From NCBI RefSeq assembly GCF_022345965.1, contig NZ_JAKRMU010000008.1, positions 1 through 64,000 on the forward strand: a DNA stretch of 64,000 nt, in the 5' to 3' direction. Positions 9,064 through 16,004 of this stretch are shown here, piece by piece. The translations under genes and the position numbers were made by a program. Positions within the stretch are counted from its first letter, which is position 1. Every line of letters starts with the position of its first letter. The stretch is from Corynebacterium sp. ACRQK. GTDB lineage: Bacteria; Actinomycetota; Actinomycetes; Mycobacteriales; Mycobacteriaceae. Below the pieces are notes generated by a model. The model saw only the letters and a program-made list of their open reading frames with translations. It made no database searches and was not told the DNA's origin.

Positions 9064-10584
9064 ATGACCGTCTATGCTGATCCCGGTACCGAAGGTAGTA
9101 TCGTCAATTTCAAGGAGCGCTACGGCAACTTCATCGGCGGCCGGTGGGTGCCACCTGTCGATGGCGAGTACCTGGACAACGTTTCTCCCATCAATGGCGA
9201 GGTATGTTGCCAAGTCCCACGCTCAAAAGCTGCGGACATTGAGAAAGCAATTGACGCGGCAGAGAAGGCTCAACCCGGCTGGGGAGCGACCTCCGTACAG
9301 GACCGCGCCGCCGTCCTATTGAAGATTGCCGACCGCCTGGAAGAAAATCTAGAGATGATGGCCGTCGCTGAGACCTGGGATAACGGCAAGGCGGTGCGTG
9401 AAACTCTCGCCGCAGACCTCCCGCTCGCGGTTGACCACTTCCGCTACTACGCCGGTGCTCTTCGTGCCCAGGAAGACCGCACCTCCCAGATCAGCGAAGA
9501 CCTCATTGCCTACCACTTCAACGAGCCACTCGGTGTGGTCGGGCAGATCATCCCCTGGAACTTCCCGCTGCTGATGGCTGCGTGGAAGCTTGCGCCCGCC
9601 ATGGCTGCTGGCAACGCCATCGTGCTGAAGCCCGCTGAGCAAACCCCGGCCAGCATCCTGCTGTTCGCAGAACTCATCCAGGACATCGTTCCGGAAGGTG
9701 TGCTGAACATTGTGAACGGTTTGGGTACGGAGGCGGGCGCTGCGCTTACCGACTCCGACCGCATCGACAAGATCGCGTTCACCGGCTCCACGGAAGTCGG
9801 CAAGATCATTAACAAAGCGGTCGCGGAGAAGCTCATCCCCGTCACCCTAGAGCTCGGCGGCAAGTCCCCGTCTGTGTTCTTTAGCGACATCATGGACCAG
9901 GACGACAAGTTCCGTGCCAAGTGTGTGGAAGGCCTGGCTATGTTCGCGCTGAACCAGGGTGAGATCTGCACCTGCCCGTCCCGAGCCCTGGTGCAGGAAG
10001 ATATCGCCGAAGATTTTCTGGCCCTGGCCATTGAGCGCGTGAAGTCCATCAAGGTCGGAAACCCTCTGGACACGGACGTCATGATGGGCGCACAGGCTTC
10101 CCAGGAGCAGATGGACAAGATCACTGGCTACCTGCAGTCCGGCCCTGAGGAGGGTGCGCAGGTGCTGTGCGGTGGTGGTGTGAACGAGATCTCGGGCCGC
10201 AGTGGCGGTTTCTACATCGAGCCCACCATCTTTAAGGGCACCAATGACATGCGCCTATTCCAGGAGGAGATTTTCGGCCCGGTCCTGGCTGTGACTACCT
10301 TCAAGGACTTCGACGAGGCCATGCGCATCGCCAATGACACGGAGTACGGTCTGGGAGCAGGCGTATGGTGCCGCAACGGCACCATTGCATACAAGGCTGG
10401 CCGTGCGATCCAATCGGGTCGTGTGTGGGTGAATAACTACCACAACTACCCAGCTCACGCGGCCTTTGGTGGCTACAAGAAGTCCGGTTTGGGGCGTGAG
10501 ACCCACCTGATGATGCTCGCGCACTACCAGCAGACCAAGAACCTGCTGTGGTCCTATTCGGATGAGCCGTCGGGGCTGTTCTAG
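9064..10584 (+). CDS. ald: NAD(P)-dependent aldehyde dehydrogenase (acetaldehyde dehydrogenase type)
   Basis: 506 residues, the length of the AldB/ExaC-type acetaldehyde dehydrogenases. Seen: the Rossmann signature [11 protein letters not shown], the general-base Glu in [12 protein letters not shown], and the catalytic Cys in [15 protein letters not shown]. Family members oxidise acetaldehyde and related aldehydes to acids, for example in ethanol catabolism. The start at 9064 follows AAAGGAG at 7 nt spacing; an upstream in-frame extension has no ribosome-binding site. Corynebacteria have an Ald protein of about this length. It appears to be a single-gene transcript with a 10-bp hairpin just after the stop. 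Confidence 0.92.
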   Translation: MTVYADPGTEGSIVNFKERYGNFIGGRWVPPVDGEYLDNVSPINGEVCCQVPRSKAADIEKAIDAAEKAQPGWGATSVQDRAAVLLKIADRLEENLEMMAVAETWDNGKAVRETLAADLPLAVDHFRYYAGALRAQEDRTSQISEDLIAYHFNEPLGVVGQIIPWNFPLLMAAWKLAPAMAAGNAIVLKPAEQTPASILLFAELIQDIVPEGVLNIVNGLGTEAGAALTDSDRIDKIAFTGSTEVGKIINKAVAEKLIPVTLELGGKSPSVFFSDIMDQDDKFRAKCVEGLAMFALNQGEICTCPSRALVQEDIAEDFLALAIERVKSIKVGNPLDTDVMMGAQASQEQMDKITGYLQSGPEEGAQVLCGGGVNEISGRSGGFYIEPTIFKGTNDMRLFQEEIFGPVLAVTTFKDFDEAMRIANDTEYGLGAGVWCRNGTIAYKAGRAIQSGRVWVNNYHNYPAHAAFGGYKKSGLGRETHLMMLAHYQQTKNLLWSYSDEPSGLF

Positions 10585-10602
10585 CTCTTTTCTTATGGAC
10601 GC

Positions 10603-10649
10603 CACCCCGGCCCCCACCGCACCGTACTTCAGCGCGGAAGGCCGGGGTG
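10603..10649. terminator. Hairpin between ald and the convergent lipoprotein gene
   Basis: CACCCCGGCC (10603-10612) and GGCCGGGGTG (10640-10649) form a perfect 10-bp stem with a 27-nt loop. It lies between convergent genes and could stop both transcripts, though neither side has a strong T tract. A copy of the dispersed GACGCC motif (10598-10603) overlaps its left foot. Confidence 0.5.
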
Positions 10650-10665
10650 TGTCGTACTTGTGGAA

Positions 10666-11025
10666 TTATTCTGACTGGTCAGCGACCTCGACGTTGTAGT
10701 GAACGTCGTTGCCATCGACCTTGTCTGCGGTGACGTCAACGCTGTACGTCTCGCCAGAGTCGTGCAGCTTGCACTCAATCTTCGCGCCCTCTTCGGCCTT
10801 CAGGCCACTGGGGCATTCGATGCGCTCGGGCTTGCGGCCAACCTCCTTCTCCAGGGAATCGGAGATGCCCTTCTCCACGTCTTCTTGGGCTACTTCTCCT
10901 CCTCCTAGCAGCGAGCAGGCGCTCAGGCCGGTGACAGCCAACGCGCCGGTCACGCCGGTCAGAAAAGCTGCGCCGACACGCTTGGAAAAGCGAGTGGAGT
11001 CAATAGAGGGGCGGGTGTTCTTCAT
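10666..11025 (-). CDS. DUF4333 lipoprotein
   Basis: 119 residues. The N-terminal signal sequence ends in the lipobox LSAC (Cys37), so the mature protein is a lipid-anchored envelope protein. The remaining 80 residues match the DUF4333 pattern: an amphipathic helix (VEKGISDSLEKEVGRKPERIECP), then beta strands with a conserved Cys pair (IECP...IECKL) and a YSVDV strand. Function unknown; common in multiple copies in Corynebacterium and Mycobacterium. Single gene, convergent with ald. Confidence 0.85.
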   Translation of the reverse strand: MKNTRPSIDSTRFSKRVGAAFLTGVTGALAVTGLSACSLLGGGEVAQEDVEKGISDSLEKEVGRKPERIECPSGLKAEEGAKIECKLHDSGETYSVDVTADKVDGNDVHYNVEVADQSE

Positions 11026-11090
11026 GTGGGACGGTCTCTTTCTCTCGTTTGCGACGACTGTTGACGGCTAGCGCCATGCTGTTGTGCCTC

Positions 11091-11134
11091 ATCAGGAATC
11101 CGGGGTGGAACTATCAGGCATCCGGGCTGTGGAA
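11091..11134 (+). repeat. Two 22-bp imperfect direct repeats
   Basis: ATCAGGAATCCGGGGTGGAA and ATCAGGCATCCGGGCTGTGG start 22 bp apart in the region between the lipoprotein gene and the GltS-type gene. They could bind a regulator; no function is known. Confidence 0.5.
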
Positions 11135-11162
11135 TGCCGCCCGTCGGCGAAAGGTTCCAAGC

Positions 11163-11178
11163 GTGCAGCACGCTGCAC
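11163..11178. promoter_or_regulatory. Perfect 7-bp inverted repeat before the GltS-type gene
   Basis: GTGCAGC-AC-GCTGCAC. Located in the divergent promoter region between the lipoprotein and symporter genes. A candidate operator or small hairpin. Confidence 0.4.
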
Positions 11179-11314
11179 AGTTCGAACTTAACCGATGCTG
11201 AGTGTGTTTGCCCGGGAATCGCAGGCGTCAATAAGAGGGTGCGATAAAATGCCCAGAGCAACAGAGCACACACAGCACAAAGAGAATAGATAGAGAACAG
11301 AAGAGGGAGCCTCC

Positions 11315-12688
11315 ATGGACTTTACGGTCTTTGACCTGCTGATGGATGTCGGTATGATTTCGGTACTGCTGATCATCGGCACGTTCATGAGGCGCCACTT
11401 CGAATGGTTCCGCAACCTTCTTATCCCCGCGCCGATCACTGCGGGCCTGCTTGCGCTGCTCCTCGGCCCCGAAGTGTTGGGCCTGCTGCCGTTCTCCGGC
11501 GCACTGGGAGATTACTCCACCCTGCTGATCGCCGTGGTGTTTGCCTCCATGCCGTACAGCATGACCTTCGCCTCCAACGATGCCTCGAAGGCGAAGAACA
11601 TGTGGGGCTTTTCCACCTCCATGTTCCTCGGCCAGTGGGGTATCTTTATGCTGCTTGGCCTGCTGGTTTTCGCGCCGGTTTTCGATACTCCAGAGTGGTT
11701 CGGCATGATGCTGCCCGTCGGTTTCATCGGCGGGTTCGGCACTGCCGCGGCCGTCGGTGGCGCGTTCGGGGATATTGGTGCGGACGCCGCCATGTCCCTG
11801 GGGTTCACCTCAGCGACCGTTGGCACGCTGGCCGCGATCATCGGTGGAATTATCTTCGCGAACTGGGGTATCCGCACCGGCCGAACTTCCACCCTTCCGG
11901 AGGAACTGCCGTGGGAGCTGCGCTCTGGCCAGATCGAGGACGAAGCCAAGCAGCCTTCCATCGGTAAGGCCACCACGAACCCATCGTCGATTGAGCCCCT
12001 GGCTCTGCATGCCGGCTTCATCGCAGTGACCGTAATGTTCGCCTACATCGGCCAGCAGATCATCGGCCACTTCTTCCCGGTGGTATCGGTGCCGCTGTTC
12101 GCGCTTGCCTTCGTGGTGGGCATCGGCGGCAAGGTCTTCCTGCACGTCATCAAGCGCCCGAAGTACCTGGACCAGCAGACGGTGAAGTCGATCTCGGGTG
12201 CGTCGACGGACTTCATGATCGCCTTCGGTATCGCTTCCATTAAGCCGGACGCGGTGGCGAACTACCTGGTTCCGCTGGCGATCCTGTTCGTGCTGGGAAT
12301 TGCCTACTGCTGCCTGTTCTTCTTCGTCATCGCGCCGATGTTCTTCGGCGATCAGTGGCTGGAGCGCGGCATCTTCGGCTGGGGCTGGGCCACCGCCGCT
12401 GTGGCTACGGGTATTGCGCTGCTGAAGATCGTGGACCCGGATCTGAAGTCCGGCACGATAAACGAGTACGGCATGGCCTACGTGGGCTATGCGCCGATCG
12501 AGATTGGCATGAACATCCTCGCCCCGATCGCGGTTATAGCCGGCCTGACCTGGGGTATCGGAGGTATAGCGACTGCCGTGGCGGTGGGCATTATCGTCTT
12601 CGCCGCGATGCGGGGCTGGTTCCCAGAGAGGACAGGCAAACGGCCGGGTAAAGGGAAACGTGCCGGCACATCTGTTGCGGCGGGATAG
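11315..12688 (+). CDS. GltS-type (ESS family) sodium:glutamate symporter-like protein
   Basis: 457 residues with about 11-12 hydrophobic helices in two halves, matching the ESS (glutamate:Na+ symporter) fold. GFIGGFGTAAAVGGAF and the second-half GWGWATAAVATGIAL are the inverted-repeat reentrant segments typical of the family. An AGGGAG ribosome-binding site lies 5-6 nt before the ATG. The C-terminus is an unusually basic, Gly-rich tail (RTGKRPGKGKRAG). Substrate is uncertain; glutamate or a related dicarboxylate is the family default. Single gene. Confidence 0.75.
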   Translation: MDFTVFDLLMDVGMISVLLIIGTFMRRHFEWFRNLLIPAPITAGLLALLLGPEVLGLLPFSGALGDYSTLLIAVVFASMPYSMTFASNDASKAKNMWGFSTSMFLGQWGIFMLLGLLVFAPVFDTPEWFGMMLPVGFIGGFGTAAAVGGAFGDIGADAAMSLGFTSATVGTLAAIIGGIIFANWGIRTGRTSTLPEELPWELRSGQIEDEAKQPSIGKATTNPSSIEPLALHAGFIAVTVMFAYIGQQIIGHFFPVVSVPLFALAFVVGIGGKVFLHVIKRPKYLDQQTVKSISGASTDFMIAFGIASIKPDAVANYLVPLAILFVLGIAYCCLFFFVIAPMFFGDQWLERGIFGWGWATAAVATGIALLKIVDPDLKSGTINEYGMAYVGYAPIEIGMNILAPIAVIAGLTWGIGGIATAVAVGIIVFAAMRGWFPERTGKRPGKGKRAGTSVAAG

Positions 12689-12731
12689 CGTGCGCAACAT
12701 CGGCGGGCGCGAGGTTCTACACTAAGCAACT

Positions 12732-13619
12732 ATGAGCAACTCTTCTGCCCAACAGCAGCCCGCCAGCCCCTTTGTCTCCGGTGAGGAGATGCTGGAGGCT
12801 TTCCGGCGGGGCGAACGCATGACCGTGATCGATTCGCACTGGGCGCGCACCGAAAACAGCGCCTGGGAGGCATACGTGGGGCAGCACATCCCCGGTGCCA
12901 TGTTCTGTAACCCCTTGATGCATCTGGCCTCTATCCCGTCCCGTCGCAAGGGGCGCAACCCTCTGCCCGAGCCGGAGCGCCTACAGAAAAGCTTCGACGA
13001 TTGGGGCATTACGGATGGTCGCCCTGTTTATATTTATGACGCCGGCGCCAACCTCTACGCGGCCCGCGCATGGTTCATTTTCCGTTGGGCAGGTGTGCAG
13101 AATGTCCGCATCCTGGACGGTGGTACCAAGTCCTGGGAGTCCGCGGGCGGCGATGTTGCTGGCGGTATCGGAGCCCTGCGCGGCCGGGGTAACGTAAAAG
13201 TGCGCCCAGGCAGTATGCCGACCCTCGACCTCGAGGAAGTGGAGCAGTGGCGTGAGGAGCGCATCCTAGTGGACGCCCGCGAGCCCTCCCGCTATTCCGG
13301 ACTCAAGGAGCGATTCGACCACCAGGCGGGCCGCATCCCCGGGGCGATCAACATCCCGGTCAAGGAGCTATTCAACAACCACAGTGAGCGCGACAGCAGC
13401 GCCAGTGGCCGCGTGAAGACCCCGGAGGAGATCCGGCAGATCTTCGCCAACCACGGCGTGACCAGTGGCGACGATGTGTGCGTGTATTCCGGCTCGGGTC
13501 TGCACTCCTCCCTGCTTATCGCCGCGATGGAGTACGCTGGGCTGCCGGGTGCGACGAACTTTGTGGGAGGTTGGTCCCAATGGTCCGCTTCCGCCTCGCG
13601 CCCCATCGAGCGCGACTAA
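12732..13619 (+). CDS. Two-domain rhodanese-like sulfurtransferase with Ser at the catalytic Cys position
   Basis: 295 residues in two rhodanese domains, the layout of thiosulfate or 3-mercaptopyruvate sulfurtransferases. Domain 1 has VIDSHWARTENSAWEAYVGQHIPGA and WAGVQNVRILDGG; domain 2 has ILVDAREPSRYSG and HQAGRIPGAINIP. The active-site loop, normally CGSGVTA, reads YSGSGLHSS, so the persulfide-forming Cys is Ser253; the nearest Cys is three residues earlier (VCVYS). Classical sulfur transfer should be lost or changed. It may act as a binding or regulatory protein. The neighbouring downstream gene starts 11 bp after its stop, so the two are probably co-transcribed. Confidence 0.85.
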   Translation: MSNSSAQQQPASPFVSGEEMLEAFRRGERMTVIDSHWARTENSAWEAYVGQHIPGAMFCNPLMHLASIPSRRKGRNPLPEPERLQKSFDDWGITDGRPVYIYDAGANLYAARAWFIFRWAGVQNVRILDGGTKSWESAGGDVAGGIGALRGRGNVKVRPGSMPTLDLEEVEQWREERILVDAREPSRYSGLKERFDHQAGRIPGAINIPVKELFNNHSERDSSASGRVKTPEEIRQIFANHGVTSGDDVCVYSGSGLHSSLLIAAMEYAGLPGATNFVGGWSQWSASASRPIERD

Positions 13620-13630
13620 ACTGCAGGAGT

Positions 13631-14197
13631 ATGGATCCCAATTTTCCCCTGGATCCCCGTAGGCCTGGCCAGCAGCGTGAAGTGGCTGCGCAGAACTCCT
13701 CTGCGAAGTTTCCCGTTGTGACCCCGCTGGCGGGGACAGCCGTCAGCCTCGATTCCGTCCCCGACCCGGTCCTCGCCACCGGCACTGTCGGCGCCGGTGT
13801 GGCGGTGATCCCCGACGCAGGCGTGGAGGTTGTGCAGATCCTCGCGCCCATCGGGGGAGTGATGAAGCGCGTGGCGCCGAACATGTTTGTGATCCAGACG
13901 CAGTCGGTGCCCGGCGGTTCTCACGCAGAGATGCTGGCTGATCAGCCGTCGATCTTCATGCAGTTGGGGGTGGATACCGGGCGTCTCAACGGCCAGGGCT
14001 TCGACGTGCACGTCCAGGAGGGAGACCTGGTGCGTCAGGGAACTCCCGTGTGCACGTACGCTCCTCGGGAATTGGGCCGGATGGGGTTCGATCCGGTGGT
14101 GATGGTGTTGGGGTTGCAGATGGGGGCGTCAGAAATAAAGCTAGACGTGTTCTCCGGTGAGCCTGTGATGGACGGCGACAACCTGTTCTGGGTGTAA
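13631..14197 (+). CDS. PTS EIIA-glucose-like protein lacking both catalytic histidines
   Basis: 188 residues. After about 50 unconserved residues the protein follows the EIIA-Glc fold: ILAPIGGVMKRV, then a QLGVDTGRLNGQGF segment matching the family HxGIDTVxLxGxGF, then VQEGDLVRQGTPV and GFDPVVMVLGL. The phospho-accepting His (His90 in the enterobacterial protein) aligns with Gln111 and the supporting His (His75) with Phe86. It therefore should not carry phosphate from HPr. It may be a structural or regulatory remnant. AGGAG sits only 1 nt before the ATG, so a later start is possible. Probably co-transcribed with the rhodanese gene before it and the membrane protein after it. Confidence 0.75.
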   Translation: MDPNFPLDPRRPGQQREVAAQNSSAKFPVVTPLAGTAVSLDSVPDPVLATGTVGAGVAVIPDAGVEVVQILAPIGGVMKRVAPNMFVIQTQSVPGGSHAEMLADQPSIFMQLGVDTGRLNGQGFDVHVQEGDLVRQGTPVCTYAPRELGRMGFDPVVMVLGLQMGASEIKLDVFSGEPVMDGDNLFWV

Positions 14198-14213
14198 AGG
14201 GGGTGCTTGGGCA

Positions 14214-14672
14214 ATGACACGGAGGATTTTTAGCATCCTGTCGGTGGTCGGCATGATTCTGGCACTGTCGCGGGTGGTGGAGATTTTCACGCCGCAGCAG
14301 CTGCAGAGTATCGCCGGGGTTTATTTTGCGGTGTTGGCAGTGCTGCAGGTGTGGCCACTGGCGGCCACGCAGCGCAATAGTTATGGGCATCGGCGGCACC
14401 CCGTGAACCGCCTATACACGCTGATGGGCAGCATCGGGCTGGTCGGTACGGCACTGCTGGCATTGGTGTTTTATCTGTCTTCGCCGATCTGGCTGGTGGT
14501 TATCGCGGGGTCGCTGATGATCGTGGGGATCGTCGGCGCGGCGGTGCTGGCGCTGTTCGCTGCGCCATGGGACGACTGGTCCACCCGCCGTGGGCGTGAC
14601 GTCGATGACGAACTTTTTCTGCGCGACGACGAACCCGTGGAGGTTGTCTGGGATAAGAGCTTCCGGACTTAA
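14214..14672 (+). CDS. Small membrane protein of unknown function
   Basis: 152 residues with four predicted transmembrane helices (about 5-22, 33-50, 70-88, 92-114) and an acidic, charged cytoplasmic tail (DDWSTRRGRDVDDELFLRDDEPVEVVWD). A GGGGG tract lies about 10 nt before the ATG. I recognise no family. Only 16 bp separates it from the EIIA-like gene, which suggests an operon of rhodanese, EIIA-like and membrane protein. Confidence 0.7.
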   Translation: MTRRIFSILSVVGMILALSRVVEIFTPQQLQSIAGVYFAVLAVLQVWPLAATQRNSYGHRRHPVNRLYTLMGSIGLVGTALLALVFYLSSPIWLVVIAGSLMIVGIVGAAVLALFAAPWDDWSTRRGRDVDDELFLRDDEPVEVVWDKSFRT

Positions 14673-14733
14673 TTCGGACTTAAGCGGCGCGGGGCTGGCG
14701 CTGGCGGGGCGGCGCTGGCTGGGTGGCATGCGC

Positions 14734-15624
14734 CTATAGACCATGCTTCCGGTTGATCAGCCAGTGCATTGCTGAAGTCGGCAGAACGCGCGACAGTGGG
14801 AAGACCACCGGCGCCATCGAGCCGGTCGCGTACAGCGGCTTGGGGCGGGCGGCGGTGATGGGCTTTAGGTTTTCCTCAGCCACGCGTTCGGCGGAGATAC
14901 CGTTGGCCTCGTTGTTATCCAGGTTCGTCAACATGGTAGTGAACTCCGCGCCGTAGGGCCCTTGCAAGTCCACATACTTCGTGCGCCGCGTGGATAGTCC
15001 AGTGTTGATGGAGCCGGGTTCCACCACGGATATGCCCACGCCGAAGGGCTGGACCTCGCGCCGGGCGGCGAAGGCGAATCCCTTGATGGCGGCTTTGGAG
15101 GCGACGTAACTGCTGCGGTAGGCCAGCGGGAAGCTACCCAGCATGGAGCCGACCATCACGATGCGCCCGAACTCTTGTTCGCGCATTGTCGGGAGGATTT
15201 TCTTTGTGACGCCCACTTGTCCCAGAACGTTGATCTCAAATAGACGGTGCAGGGCATCGTCGGGGAGCTCTTCCAGTGGGCCAGATTGGCTTTCGCCAGC
15301 GTTGTTTACCAGCACGGTCGGTGGGCCGAGGGCGAGGGCGCGGGTTGCGAACTCGTCGATGCTGGCGGGGTCTTCGAGGTCGAGGGGTAGGTAATCCACC
15401 CCGTCGATGGGGTCGGTGATGTTGTCGGGGTTGCGGCTGGTGCCGATGATGCGGTCGGGGACGTAAGTGCCTGCGCCGCTGCTGGATCTGAGCTCCGCGA
15501 GGGAGGCAACGGTTGCCCGGCCGATGCCGGAGGAGGCGCCGGTGACGATGGCCACTCCGCCGTTGACGGCGGGAAGTGGGCGAGAAGGGAAGGGGAGGAT
15601 GCTGAAAAGTTTTGCCATGCTCAT
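14734..15624 (-). CDS. Short-chain dehydrogenase/reductase
   Basis: About 296 residues. The NAD(P)-binding TGASSGIG motif, the NNAGE motif, and the catalytic SSYVASK (Tyr-x-x-x-Lys) are all present, so it should be an active classical SDR. After the core comes an Asn/Glu-rich linker and a C-terminal hydrophobic segment near MAPVVFPLSRVLPTSAMHWL, as in SDRs that sit at membranes. The start is uncertain: ATGs at 15675, 15624 and 15618 all lack a clear ribosome-binding site. Substrate unknown. Convergent with the small membrane protein gene. Confidence 0.8.
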   Translation of the reverse strand: MSMAKLFSILPFPSRPLPAVNGGVAIVTGASSGIGRATVASLAELRSSSGAGTYVPDRIIGTSRNPDNITDPIDGVDYLPLDLEDPASIDEFATRALALGPPTVLVNNAGESQSGPLEELPDDALHRLFEINVLGQVGVTKKILPTMREQEFGRIVMVGSMLGSFPLAYRSSYVASKAAIKGFAFAARREVQPFGVGISVVEPGSINTGLSTRRTKYVDLQGPYGAEFTTMLTNLDNNEANGISAERVAEENLKPITAARPKPLYATGSMAPVVFPLSRVLPTSAMHWLINRKHGL

Positions 15625-15756
15625 TATTTTGGCTGCTGGAATGGGGGGATGCGGGCGGAATGAGATTTTCCGCATTGTCAGGATTCTTTAGTGATCCGTC
15701 GCACTACGGCTATGATGTGGGAGAAAACTGCATACATTTTTGCCGCTTTTAGCTGT

Positions 15757-15958
15757 GGTGGGAGAGGCTCGGCGCTAGCCACGCGCCGGCCGCCGACGGA
15801 GCAAATCCTCCCCGGGACACTCTCAGGCCCCAAGTACCGTCACAGTGAGGCAACTCTGGAAAGACCTGCGCGCAGTCGTGTGCACGCGGGCGCCGAAGGA
15901 GAAAAGCCGGGTTGACCGGGTGAAGCTCTCAGGCACAAGCGACAGAGTGGGGAGGACT
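15757..15958 (+). ncRNA. Tandem glycine riboswitch upstream of gcvP
   Basis: Two consecutive aptamer-like units. The first runs from GGGAGAG (15760) through ACTCTCAGGC to about 15875; the second has the hallmark GCGCCGAAGGAGAAA, then AGCTCTCAGGCA and GACAGAG (to about 15955). This matches the glycine riboswitch consensus, which senses glycine cooperatively and usually turns on glycine cleavage genes. The gcvP start codon lies about 50 nt downstream, so expression control is by termination or ribosome access. Confidence 0.9.
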
Positions 15959-16004
15959 CCTTTTAACGACCGTGCACTTACGACCGGAAAGTCCCTATAA
16001 AGCT

